Below are positions 1-11,252 of a stretch of 64,000 nucleotides of DNA, one piece after another. The DNA comes from Trematomus loennbergii (taxonomy: Eukaryota > Chordata > Actinopteri > Perciformes > Nototheniidae). Below the pieces are notes generated by a model, which saw only the letters and a program-made list of their open reading frames with translations, was not told the DNA's origin and made no database searches. The stretch lies in the NCBI GenBank assembly GCA_012861695.1, contig JAAOOA010001144.1, positions 30,001 to 94,000 of the forward strand, written 5' to 3'. Numbering within the stretch: the stretch's first letter is position 1; the number at the start of each line of letters is the position of its first letter. A program made the translations under genes and the position numbers.

Positions 1-479
1 TGGTTGAGGCTGATTCTGGGTTGGGCAGGACAGGAAACAAGGCATCGGGAACGTGCAGGGCATGGATGCTCGCTCCCGCTGAGTTTTTTGGGATCCGGTG
101 TAGAGCTAAAGATGGATCAAGCCAGATTGCCGGAAGTGAGGTCATTTCAGCTTCAAAACAAAATACCAATATAGGGGTTGGCATTACTAAAGGGGTCACC
201 AGATGAATCAGACGGGGTGAGAAATACAAATATAAACTTCTGCAGCAACATTTCAAAACAAATGAATAAGGTTTTTCTAATATCAATACAATCTAAAACC
301 ATAGCATGTTTATGAATATGTATTATTGCCTATTGTTTTATTTTTTATTGTTATGGTGAATGTTATTATAAAGAAGTAAGAACAGATTGTATATTGTAAC
401 AAAAATAAATAACATATCTATGGTTTTCGTGAAGCAGCAAATTGTTTTATTCTGAAGGTCCTGCCCGGAAGTTCTGTAT
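1..479. other. Upstream flank, nothing recognised
   Basis: AT-rich sequence with no convincing exon or repeat. Short open stretches lack family similarity that I recognise. It may be the distal promoter flank of the first raph1 exon. Confidence 0.4.
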
Positions 480-723
480 AGCCTGCCTCTGACTTGTCAC
501 TCGTGTTAGCGGTGTTGGGATTCAGTGTGGCAGCAGCAGGGGAAATCAGGGAAATCAGGGAAATCTGGGATATCTGGGAAAGGGGAGTCGGTGAAAACCG
601 GGACTAAACCGGCAGAAATCCCCACGGAGCCGTGACCGTCTCACCGTTTCCTCCCGGACTCTGCTCGCCTCTCTCCCCGCCGGTGGCTGCGGTTTTTCCC
701 CAGAATCTCCCTGGATCCGCACA
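480..723 (+). other. raph1: Putative non-coding first exon and GC-rich promoter-proximal region of raph1
   Basis: This is the only locally GC- and CpG-rich stretch in the first 20 kb, and it runs straight into a near-consensus splice donor, ACA|GTAAGT, with the exon ending at 723. The C/T-rich 3' half and the lack of a sustained reading frame fit a 5' UTR. The transcription start is unknown, so the left boundary is arbitrary. The assignment to raph1 is inferred from strand, position upstream of the coding exons and the absence of another gene. A first exon of an unrelated transcript would look the same. Confidence 0.45.
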
Positions 724-1339
724 GTAAGTAGCCCAATTCCCCTTCACATAAACGCATCTCTATCCCACCACATTTCTCGTTTTCCTCGCTGTTTTTTTTC
801 ATTTTACATGATGAATAATACCCCTCTGTTATTTAAATCCGCGACAATTTCGACCTTTTTATTGTGTGAGTGGATCCTTAAATGAACATCCGCTGCCATA
901 AAAGCCAATTAATCCCGTTGCATGTGTATGCAGAGAAAGGAGAAGGGTGGCGGTGGTGGTGGTGGGGGTGATTGCGAAAAAGCTGCACAGAAAAATAGAT
1001 TTTATTCACATCAGCTGGATAAATGCATCATAATAGGGGCTGTATATGCACACATGGGGTCGATTTCTTCGCCGTTATTCGCTGTGCATGTGTGATTTTG
1101 ACGGTGCTGCATGCATCGCCGCGGGGCCTGCAGAGCTCCGACTCCCAGCCTGATGCGCAGGTTGTCCGGGGAGCAGCAGCCTCACTCAGCCGGGTGACAG
1201 CGCCTCTCAGCCGGGCTTTAGTGCTGCAGATCCGAGGCCAGGCGTGCAGAGCTGACACCAGCAGCAAGGCGTGGCATTCATATAGCATTACATTACATTA
1301 CACACATTACACAGCCCAGGGGCGTGCTACCCTGCAGCT

Positions 1340-1590
1340 GCCTCACTACTCATTATATGTTTTATTTATTTATTTTATGCTGTATTTTATTTTTATCGTA
1401 CCAATTAATTTTGTCTTATGTATTCCTTTATTTTCCGAGAGGGATCATTATTTATTTTAGTTTGATCCGAGTGGATTTCTTGTTCTCTGTTTTAATTTGT
1501 AATGTGGGCCATTTTGTTAAAGCACTTTGGGCTGCACCTGCTGTATGGAAAGTGCTATATGAATAAGCTTTATTGTTATTCACTTTAAAA
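1340..1590 (+). repeat. Probable LINE 3'-tail fragment
   Basis: The end of this stretch carries AAAGCACTTTGGGCTGC followed by a near-copy of AAAGTGCTATATGAATAA and a T/A-rich end. This is the kind of tail seen on 5'-truncated non-LTR retrotransposons in fish. It is recognised by motif only; no coding part remains. Confidence 0.4.
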
Positions 1591-4360
1591 AAAGGCACAG
1601 TGTATTTAAATCTATGTATTAGATGTGGCTGCATCACTGTGGTGTTTCGTCTGCTCTAGTAGAAGCATGCTCAGGTTTTGCCCCAAGTCCCATTTAAAAG
1701 ACATTTAAAAATTCAGCATAATCAGACACGCAGGCCTGCCATCTGTCTGTCTGCCTGCAGGTCAGCCTGTCTCACCATCTTGTCCCTCCCAGGGTAGGAA
1801 ATAGATCAATAATCACTGTACAGTTTTGGCTCTTCATTTGAAATTTGGAGCCATTTACATACACAGTTACACATTTTTGCCGCCTTATTTGTGTTTAATG
1901 TGGCAAATACCCTTTAGTTTGGCCACGATTATTCCAGACACTGTCTAGTGCTTTACTGCCTCACTGTCTGACTTCCAAGTAAACCTTAGTGGGAATCTTT
2001 ATGGTTTATTGCACTTATTGTTCGTCGCTTTGGATAAAAGCGTCAGCTAAATGCAATGTAATGTATTGTGAACCTGAAGAAGCCATGACCTTCTGCTGGT
2101 ACACTGGCGGTCTACTTAAAAATATGAAATTCCAAATTATAGGTAGTAATATTGTGTTCAACCGATGCCACACTTAACATTAGTGTTAATTGAATCACTA
2201 TTTTATATAAGTAACGTCTTGAAAATAGACATGTTTCAGTGCAAAGTTCAACTCTAAAGCTGGTTGTGGTGGTTAGATGTTGGCTTGGTGGGTTCTGTGG
2301 TTTTATGGCTATGGCTTGATGGTTGCTCTATTTATTGCCATGCAGCTTTTGTCAAAACATATATTCCTAAATGTTCTTACGTAGGAATGATGCAGATTAC
2401 ATTGTCAGTGTTAATGCACAATATTTTATCATGCACAGGGCCATGTATGAAAATATGTTCCTATAAACTATGACTATAGATGCAAGGATTAATGATCCAA
2501 CCCTCGAAGTGGATTTATATTTCTGTGCCATGGAGTACAGCAGTTCAGTCGTAGATCCTGAGTATAAGATGAATAAGCAGATATTTGTTATCCACTGACG
2601 GCTCAAGTGTGCCAGGAATTCCTGTTTAAAGATTGATTGGCTAATCTATTTGTGTTGGCTGTGGTGTTGGCCTGCCTTTTGGCAAAAGGTTGAGCCAGCA
2701 TCGACTCTTCTATCTGGGTCTCATTGCAATGAATGAGGATGCTGTCCTTAAGATACACCTTTATTGTGAAATTCCCATAGCGTGTCTGCACCACCGTTTC
2801 CTTTCAAGCCCAGTGATGCATTTTTTTAATCATCTTTTAGTTGCCTTTTTGTCAATTAATGTAAGGGACACTGATTGTGTTGCATGGACAGACAATAACA
2901 TCTCAAATTGATGAAAGGCTTTGTAATTGAAATCATATCATTGCAGTATTTGTGATATTAGGAAATGTGGTGCACCCATATGCATCCCTATTTGCTGGTG
3001 CTGAGGGATTCTTCCTCAGTAACCAGGCTCATCAGAGATGTAGTTTAATCATTCGGACAGAATTGAGACGTCCAATCTCTAGTGCAGCAGAGTGGAGCAG
3101 GATGCAGCGTCTCCCTGTACTGCTGAGGGTTAACTGGAGTATAAAAATCCTTACTGCCCTACTTCAACTAAAGGCTGCTCTTCCTGCCAGCCTGAGCTTC
3201 ACATCACAGACTGCAGGCTCCATGTTTCTGATTCGCTGTCCTTCACTGTCGGTTAGAGCTCATCTCATGCTGTCTCTGCACCCAATGATGCAGTTCTCAG
3301 TTCAGCTGTGTGACTGTCTTTGGATTTCATCTTGATTGAGTTTTCATAGTTAGTGTTCTTTTATCCTATTGATGCCATTTGAGAAGGTGGTTATCATCAG
3401 CAGCGGTTAGCATCAAGTCTCTTTTATATTGGAGCTTACATGCCTACTGTTATCGTGATGGCGGATGCTGACATGTAAAACATTGTTTAATACCTGGTCG
3501 ATACAGAAACTTAATTTTTAAGCCTCTATATTCCCATAACTGTTTTATTCTACAATATAACATCTATTGGATTATGCATACTACATTTCCTACGTACATT
3601 AGGAAGCAACATCTTATCTACACCTAATCTATACTGATCATATGAACTAATACTAATCTTTGCCCCAGGGTCCATCCCCACAACTCACCCCCTATATCCA
3701 TCCTCATCCCTCATTATTATCATCAATGCTACACAAATCAAGAGTGTGAAAGACCCGATAGCAACATTATCACCATTTCTAAAATCCCCTTTCTCGTTTG
3801 AATACCTCACAAAAACAGTTCTTTGTATTTTCAAACTCTCTGATATTTGTACTTTGTGTAAATATCGTCCTCCAGTACATTCCACAAGTTCACATCAGTG
3901 TGCTGTTTTGCACAACAGGAAATGATATAGGACTCCAACCTATTAACGTCAATCAAACCGTTGGAATGTCACAGACGATTAAACTTTTCAGAGATATAAA
4001 ATGTTTTTTAAGAAGTTTTCCTAAAGCTGTTTTCACCATATTTTTTTTGCTTTAATATTTTGCAGCGTAAGCAGCTCCCCCTTCTCCCTCTCATTTTGCA
4101 TGTGGCAAAGGATTCAAACATGAAGAGTTCATTAAACGATTACTGATATTTTTTGAGCGTAACGTTTATGTGTCCAGCATGAAAACACCAGATGTCTCTA
4201 TCAGGTCATTCCCCCAACACAACCAAGTAAAAAACACTTTACCACTGTTCATATCATCAAAGTGTAATGCTAACATTGCCATGAAATGATTAAGTACATT
4301 CATTTTTTCCAAGAGGTTGATTTTAATCCATGGACTCTTCTATAGCACCAGTGACAACCA
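1591..4360. other. Intron 1 sequence, little recognised
   Basis: There is a short L2-type tail at 2026-2066 (TCGCTTTGGATAAAAGCG followed by ATGCAATGTAATGT). Otherwise this is unique-looking AT-rich intronic DNA. The 127-codon open stretch at 2952-3335 has no recognisable domain and I do not call it a gene. Confidence 0.4.
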
Positions 4361-4362
4361 AT

Positions 4363-4492
4363 GGGGGAATGTAACTAAGTACAGTAGAATCACATACTCA
4401 AGTAAAATACCTCAACTTTGTACTTGAGTATTTCCCTTTTTTTGCGACCTATTTGTGTCTTCTCTACATCTCAAAGGCTAATTTTGTAGTTT
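4363..4492 (+). mobile_element. Left part of a split TIR element (GTGGAA...GTAACTAAGTAC family)
   Basis: GGGGGAATGTAACTAAGTAC followed by CTCAAGTAAAATACCTCAAC and TACTTGAGTATTTCC is the typical 5' part of a non-autonomous DNA transposon that is abundant in percomorph fish. A matching 3' part lies at about 7190-7285. The 57-bp-repeat MITE and a hAT-like element sit between them, so this copy looks interrupted by later insertions. Confidence 0.5.
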
Positions 4493-6347
4493 TTAAAGAG
4501 GCCCTATTATTCTTTTTGGGGTTCTCCTTTTTGTGTGCATGTAAATGGTCTGCAAAGGCTCAAATCCCTGTGTTCCCTCCAGAGGGAGTTTCTCTCCCAC
4601 ACACTCCATTGTTTAGTTCCTGAACTTAGTGACGTCATTATGTAAACCTTGCACTTCTATTGGCTAGCGCTCCAACACATTGTACGTGATAGGCTAAGAG
4701 GCGGGACATCTCTTAGCGGTTGACCAATCACAACAGAGCCGGCCAGCTAACCAATCAGAGCAGACTGTTCTCTGGTTTAAGACAGAGGGGGAAAAGAGGT
4801 GCTGCAGCACAGGCAGTATGAGAAAGATAAAGAGCTTTTTGAACATTAAAGCATGGAGACATGTCCCAGTAGAGACACTACATACTGATATGAACCTGAA
4901 CATCAGCAGGAGAGGACTCTTTAAAGTAGAGACACTACATACTGATATACACCTGAACATCAGCAGGAGAGGACTCTTTAAAGTAGAGACACTACATACT
5001 GATATACACCTGAACATCAGCAGGAGAGGACTCTTTAAAGTAGAGACACTACATACTGATATACACCTGAACATCAGCAGGAGAGGACTCTTTAAAGTAG
5101 AGACACTACATACTGATATACACCTGAACATCAGCAGGAGAGGACTCTTTAAAGTAGAGACACTACATACTGATATACACCTGAACATCAGCAGGAGAGG
5201 ACTCTTTAAAGTAGAGACACTACATACTGATATACACCTGAACATCAGCAGGAGAGGACTCTTTAAAGTAGAGACACTACATACTGATATACACCTGAAC
5301 ATCAGCAGGAGAGGACTCTTTAAAGTAGAGACACTACATACTGATATACACCTGAACATCAGCAGGAGAGGACCCTTTAAAGTAGAGACACTACATACTG
5401 ATATACACCTGAACATCAGCAGGAGAGGACTCTTTAAAGTAGAGACACTACATACTGATATACACCTGAACATCAGCAGGAGAGGACTCTTTAAAGTAGA
5501 GACACTACATACTGATATACACCTGAACATCAGCAGGAGAGGACTCTTTAAAGTAGAGACACTACATACTGATATACACCTGAACATCAGCAGGAGAGGA
5601 CTCTTTAAAGTAGAGACACCATACTGATATACACCTGAACATCAGCAGGAGAGGACTCTTTAAAGTAGAGACACTACATACTGATATACACCTGAACATC
5701 AGCAGGAGAGGACTCTTTAAAGTAGAGACACTACATACTGATATACACCTGAACATCAGCAGGAGAGGACTCTTTAAAGTAGAGACACTACATACTGATA
5801 TACACCTGAACATCAGCAGGAGAGGACTCTTTAAAGTAGAGACACTACATACTGATATACACCTGAACATCACAGGAGAGGACTCTTTAAAGTAGAGACA
5901 CTACATACTGATATACACCTGAACATCAGCAGGAGAGGACCCTTTAAAGTAGAGACACTACATACTGATATACACCTGAACATCAGCAGGAGAGGACTCT
6001 TTAAAGTAGAGACACTACATACTGATATACACCTGAACATCAGCAGGAGAGGACTCTTTAAAGTAGAGACACTACATACTGATATACACCTGAACATCAG
6101 CAGGAGAGGACTCTTTAAAGTAGAGACACTACATACTGATATACACCTGAACATCAGCAGGAGAGGACTCTTTAAAGTAGAGACACTACATACTGATATA
6201 CACCTGAACATCAGCAGGAGAGGACTCTTTAAAGTAGAGACACTACATACTGATATACACCTGAACATCAGCAGGAGAGGACTCTTTAAAGTAGAGACAC
6301 TACATACTGATATGAACCTGAAAATGAGAATAATTGGGCCCCTTTCA
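4493..6347 (+). mobile_element. MITE copy 1, with an internal 57-bp minisatellite
   Basis: A non-autonomous DNA element starting TTAAAGAGGCCC and ending GGGCCCCTTTCA, an imperfect inverted terminal repeat. The body is shared with copies at 31092-31873 and, inverted, 38842-39233; shared blocks include TTGACCAATCACAACAGAGC and GGTGCTGCAGCACAGGCAG. This copy is inflated by the tandem array annotated separately. No transposase is encoded, so mobilisation in trans is inferred. Confidence 0.75.
4872..6321 (+). repeat. 57-bp minisatellite, 25 units plus a partial 26th
   Basis: Units begin GAGACACTACATACTGATAT and recur every 57 bp from 4872 to 6294. Units are almost identical; two read GGACCC instead of GGACTC. 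Two short deletions, near 5618 (2 nt) and 5872 (1 nt), break phase. The first unit and the terminal partial unit read ATGAACCTG where internal units read ATACACCTG. Because 57 is 19 codons and the unit lacks stops in one frame on each strand, long repetitive open frames exist on both strands. I treat these as fortuitous. A second array of the same unit is at 31478-31857. Confidence 0.95.
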
Positions 6348-6612
6348 TTTACATTTGCCGTCAATTGAAAAAAAAATAAAAAGGTTTTGGACTTTTCCGA
6401 TAGACTGAAGGATACCGTGTTTCTTAGTGTGTTGAGACAATTCTTCTTCTTAAGCTTTTTAAAGTCTTTAAAAAGCCTCTTGGATCAGCTGAAAAATGCA
6501 TCGTCACAAAGCTGAAAACAAGCTGTTTTCTACTAAAACAAAATAAAAAATGTGACTTCTTAAAGATATGTGGTTCTTGCACGACCAAGCTACAAACAAA
6601 TGATCTTATAGA

Positions 6613-7062
6613 CAGGGGTGCACACAACTTTCTCAGTGAGGTACTCAGATGAGTACCTGGAGTCAGTGTTTAGTACTCCAACTTCTCTTGTCAACGGGGG
6701 GGCGGGGGGGGGGTAGTGGAGTACAGCGCTCCGCGAGTGTCAACGGGGGGGGGGGGGGTAGTGGAGTACAGCGCTTCGCGATTGTCAATGGGGGGTGGTA
6801 GTGGAGTGCAGAGCTTCATGTCTGCGGAGCGTGTGAACGTTGTGATCAGCTGTTTTAGCGCAGGGCTGCTGTACAGACCGACGTTAACAGCAGCCCTGTC
6901 TGTGCACACGGAGACCGACTCTGTCGTCCGGTGATCTAACCGCCTTCTGGAAAAGCTTCACAAGTACGTCGGTACGCAAATGCGCTTTGTGACACAAGTG
7001 ACGGTACGCATTAAGATTGTTGCCGCGCATGCGTACCTGCGTACCAGTTATGTGCACCCCTG
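6613..7062. mobile_element. Non-autonomous hAT-like element with perfect 8-bp target duplication
   Basis: Terminal repeats CAGGGGTGCAC and GTGCACCCCTG are exact inverted partners. The flanks are the perfect direct repeat CTTATAGA at 6605-6612 and 7063-7070. An 8-bp duplication and CAGGG ends are hallmarks of hAT transposons. The 450-bp body has no transposase. Inside is a three-copy G-rich tandem at 6690-6810 and CpG-rich sequence. Confidence 0.85.
6690..6812 (+). repeat. Three-copy G-rich tandem repeat
   Basis: TGTCAACGGGG, a long G run, then GTAGTGGAGTACAGCGCT is repeated about every 50 bp, with the third copy shortened and diverged. The G runs reach 10 or more bases. The structure has obvious G-quadruplex potential and is likely to be copied inaccurately in sequencing. 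Confidence 0.8.
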
Positions 7063-7189
7063 CTTATAGACTATGATGACCTGCTGCAGATTAAACTAAC
7101 CAACAGTTTATAAAGGAGTCAAACAGATGCATTACATACAATGCAACATAATGCAGCAGTAATATGAATCCGGCAACATTAGTGAAACC

Positions 7190-7285
7190 CTGACTTCAGT
7201 ACATTTTACTGATAAATCTTGCATACCTTTTACTAAAGTAAGGTATTTAAATATTAATTCGACCCTTGGTTACCACCCACAAAGC
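7190..7285 (+). mobile_element. Right part of the split TIR element
   Basis: CAGTACATTTTACTGATAA followed by CTTTTACTAAAGTAAGG matches the usual 3' part of the family whose 5' part is at 4363-4492. The extreme terminus is decayed (GGTTACCACC). The pairing is an inference from family structure. Confidence 0.4.
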
Positions 7286-9076
7286 AATATATCTACTTTG
7301 CATCTGAGATATACAGTATGTGGTCGAAGTAATATGGGTTGAATAACTTTGGATAACTCTCTGATCCATAGTTCGTACAGTTTCTAGCTTGAATAAGTTT
7401 CATTAGAGTGTTGTGGGAATCGAACATCTGCATTTGCAGGCCTGCGGTGTGTTTGGTGTGCTTCTTCTGGCAGCTCTGCATTCCTCTTGTTAACATCACT
7501 CTTAATGGTCTGCTTACATCTGTATCAGCTGCTGTGGTGCAGTTTTAGAATATCCTCAGTGGTGGCTATGAGAGGTCACATCAGGTCACCATCTGACATT
7601 GTTTTCTTCATTTCTGCCTCTGTCTCACGCCAAGTGTATGGAAAAGTCATCCCTGCTTTTCTCAGGATTCAGGAAATTCCTTCTGGTCCCAGGGGTCAGA
7701 CAGACAGACAGTCAGACAGACAGACAGACAGAGTGTGAAGAAACAACAGAGCAGAGCAGAGGACAATCCAGGCTTTTAGTTAAAGGAATCATATAATGCT
7801 TATATTGACAGTTTCATACTTTTTCTACTAGAATATGTTTACATGCGTTAATGTTAAAACACATATGTTTCTCAGTGTCTGAACCACTCAGTTTTAGCGC
7901 CTGTTTTCTTATTTAGTATGCTTTATTTTGTTGTGAATGTTACTCTAGCTTAACGTGTTGAATAAGGAATGTTTTGGCACAATTCGTCCTTGGTGCATTC
8001 AAGAAAGCTCAGATATTCGAGATGTATTATTTTGCCCCTATAGACACATGTCTCTGAAGGACATAACATGTCAAATTTCAAAGTGCAGATGTCCATTACG
8101 TTAAATTGGATTAAAAACAACAGCAACTAGCATACTTAATAGCATGGGTTCCACTTAGGTGATCATTGGTGGTGCAAGTGGGAAACTTTGTCCTCCTTAA
8201 AACAACAAATATTTGGCAAATATGTTATATTTAACAAACAAAGAAAGAAAACGGTTAAGTAAACCAGCAGAGTGTTGACTACGAGAGCAAAGACTCAACA
8301 AGAAACAGAAAACAAAGTGCAAGCATTGCAGACTCCTGTGAAATAAAACAAGTCAATGTGGAGCTGAAGGACTCCATCTCTGGAGAAATGAAAGACTTCT
8401 GATTCGAGCGGGATATTAAGGAATTCTAATCTAAGGATTAACAACAAGATGTGGAGGGGACAATTAGCACAAGAGTTCTTGGTGCATTTAAGAAAGCTCA
8501 GACATTTGAGATGTAACATTTGTTTTCCGTACAAAGACATCATGTTAATGCAAGAACATACCATCACTGTAAGTCAAGTGTATCATTTTTCACATGTCCA
8601 TTACCTTTTATTTGATTTTAAATGAGAACCCAAATGTAAACTTAATAGCGTATTCTGTATTCTATAAGAGTGTATTCTGCTGTAGTGGAATGTAATGCAG
8701 CACTCTGTAGTGGTTTATAGTGCAGTGTGTTTTGCTGTGTCAGTGCTGACCTGCAGAGACACTCACACATTAAACAGCATCAGGATGGAGCAGGAAACTG
8801 GAGATGGTGTGTGTGTGGGGGTGTGTGTTTTTTAATAAGGTCAAAATCCAATCGAGAAAACTGAAAGCCATTCTATGACAATAAGAGGTTATACAAATTA
8901 TATTAGGATCAACTAAAACATCATTCAGTGGAAGTAGTTAGGGTTTATTTGCACAATAATGATGTACAAAATAATGTAATTAACAAATGGTAATCACTGT
9001 TTAAATACATTTGAGGACATTTTAAGGTCACAGCATTACATCAAACACATCCTTCCTGGGCTTTTTGTATGGAGTT

Positions 9077-9079
<3 letters not shown>
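7286..9079. other. Intron 1 sequence with a CAGA microsatellite and a diverged local duplication
   Basis: A (CAGA)n tract lies at about 7698-7733. Sequence at about 7985-8140 recurs in diverged form at about 8475-8650 (shared TTGGTGCATT, AAGAAAGCTCAGA and later TGTCCATTAC). Nothing else is recognised. Confidence 0.5.
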
Positions 9080-9163
<84 letters not shown>

Positions 9164-9245
9164 GTGTGTGTGTGTGGTGTGTGTGTTGGTGTGTGTGTGT
9201 TGTGTGTGTGTGGTGTGTGTGTGTGTGTGTGGTGTGTGTGTGTGT

Positions 9246-9298
<53 letters not shown>

Positions 9299-9360
9299 TG
9301 TGTGTGTGTGGTGTGTGTGGTGTGTGTTGTGTGGTGTGTGGGTGTGTGTGTGTGTGTGTG
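9080..9360 (+). repeat. (TG)n microsatellite, about 280 bp
   Basis: Nearly pure TG with many single-base phase breaks (GTGGTG, GTTGTG). The open Cys/Val frames across it are repeat artefacts. Confidence 0.97.
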
Positions 9361-9977
9361 ATATTAAAGCTGATATGTGTTTTTTGTGTGTGTGCTGATA
9401 CAAATAAATGTCTTTTTGGCTGTTTTGTTGTTGAATAGGCGACTCGCAGCTGAATGCAATGACTCAGCCTGTGTGCGTGGGTGTCTTCCACACACACACA
9501 CATGGAGGCAAACATTGTGTTAATGGACTAACCAGATGAGGTAACTGTACTCCAGTTCCCTTTGTCTACTTAGTTATTTTCTCTGTAAATAAACAAATGG
9601 ATTCATGCACAAACGGCAGAACAGTAAAACAAATCCTAATGGCTTTTAGTATTTACATTTTTCTCACATTTCAAAAAAGTAAAGGATTTCACTGGTACGA
9701 TTGGATCTCCGATACATTTTCCATGACCAGGGAACCCTTTGGAGGTCAGGGATGCAGTTTAGAAAGCTGAGGTTGGTCTAAAGGACATTCCTCTCATAAG
9801 TCCCGTGACGTGGTCAAAGAAACAAGGAATTGTAGGAAAACAAACTAGAAGAAACATTTCTCCCCTGGTGGGCTCGGTCGGTCGTCACTTTGAAAAATCC
9901 AGTCAGCTGAGTATACAAAATGAAAAGACAGAAAATAATTTAGGTTTCTTATAAACAGGCCTAATGTGTATTTCATG

Positions 9978-10357
9978 CTTAAAGGTGGGGTAGGTAATTT
10001 TTGAGAAACCAGCTCGGTGCGCTAGAATTTGAAAATACACAACCGGAAAAAATCTGCCACTTCCTTACAGAGCCCCTCCTCCAACACACACGAACGCGCA
10101 CATGACCAATGAGGGCACGAGATAAGTTTGTGCACAGATGGAAGGCTGACAGGCAGGTAGGCCATCCAGTTATTTTAGCCGGGCTGGCTCAGATGATTGG
10201 TCGTGCTTTTTACAGCGCCACGGCTTCCACAGATGACATTTTTTTATGTATTTATTGTCAAAGGCATGTAATATATTCATTGCTATCGGGATGTTAAGAG
10301 CATTCCATGGAATATAACAAAAAGTGTTTCTGAAATAAATTACATACCCCACCTTTT
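9978..10357 (+). mobile_element. MITE of the CTTAAAGGTGGGGTAGGTAA family, copy 1
   Basis: It starts CTTAAAGGTGGGGTAGGTAA and ends TACATACCCCACCTTTTA, an imperfect terminal inverted repeat. The body is shared in inverted orientation with 37550-37940 (for example ATTCCATGGAATATAACA and GACAGGCAGGTAGGCCATCC). It encodes no protein. Confidence 0.85.
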
Positions 10358-10685
10358 ACTATAAAAAATGGTTTTAAGGTGTTTATATTTTGCTTATTTT
10401 CAGGTTCATACTTTTATGCGATTTATGCGAGAAAGAGACTCTATTTTAGTGCCCGTCTCTTTAAAAAGAAAAAAGCTCAGTCTGCTCTGATTGGTCGGTT
10501 TCTCCAGGTCTTACACATTTACTGTTTTGGCGTATATGCACCGCTTATGCACTTAATGCTGATGAACAAGAACAAGCCCAAAGACAAGCTTTGATTCAAA
10601 TCAGGAATTATATGATCTGAATAAACTGTAAACAAAATAAAAAATCTAACAAAATACTTGAAGCTGTTATATTTGATATATGATA
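10358..10685. other. Unassigned AT-rich sequence, possible MITE remnant
   Basis: CTCAGTCTGCTCTGATTGGT near 10480 also occurs in the 57-bp-repeat MITE family (copy at 38842-39233), so part of this may be a diverged relative. No clear ends. Confidence 0.3.
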
Positions 10686-11252
10686 CAATAGAGTGGTGCA
10701 GTGATGACATATTTGTGTATGCCGACTCAGAAGTTAGCATCGCAACACTCCATCGACAAAAAGCAATGGGACTATTCCATTAGATTTCAGTATATTGCAG
10801 AGAATAAGCTCCCTGTGGCCAACACATGTTTTGTGTTTTGTCCTGCAGGATAATCTTCACATATTAACTTAACTTTCTGCTTTTTGAAGCGTTAACACAT
10901 CCCAGTAAAAGACAACAACGTAATGCTATCAACACACTATCACATCCTACATGGCCGTGCATCACCAACGCTAAGCTAAACGTGGCACATTTTCGGCGTA
11001 ATGATGTTTAATAGTTTATTTAGTCACTTGTTAGCAACAGCTGTTTTTAGGACACATACAAGCTTTGGGAACTTACCAATGGGGTATATTTACTGACATA
11101 TTTTCTAATTCAAATGTCTTCAGCTTGTGATAACCACAGACCTTATTTCACGTGTCTAACCCCAAACATGTTCAAAACAATGTTGAAATTGAGACGAAAA
11201 AAGTGGAAAAAGCCTTTCGAGGTTTTAGGATTCCCGCACTGCTCTATTGTCA
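10686..11252. mobile_element. Long-inverted-repeat MITE, older copy
   Basis: The left end ACAATAGAGTGGTGCAGTG pairs with the right end GCACTGCTCTATTGT. Internal blocks such as CAGGATAATCTTCACAT and AACCACAGACCTTA are shared with the better preserved element at 60618-61336. Both arms and the interior are diverged, so this is the older copy. No coding capacity. Confidence 0.6.

Noticed and set aside
1023..1460. 145-codon frame after the first exon as a coding exon
   Set aside because: It runs into a LINE-tail-like, T-rich stretch, has no domain, and a minus-strand frame overlaps it equally well.
4872..6321. CRISPR-like array
   Set aside because: Units are directly contiguous 57-mers with no variable spacers, in a vertebrate genome.
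4694..6364. Repetitive 19-residue frames over the 57-bp minisatellite as a real secreted or repeat protein
   Set aside because: The unit is non-coding MITE sequence, open on both strands by arithmetic; indels at 5618 and 5872 break the frames and there is no gene structure.
9065..9515. Long Cys/Val and His/Thr open frames over TG/CA arrays (also at 15.3, 18.3, 30.0, 32.3, 36.1, 36.8, 45.4, 56.8, 57.3 and 61.7 kb)
   Set aside because: They are translations of dinucleotide repeats with no start context or domain, and disappear with any one-base change.
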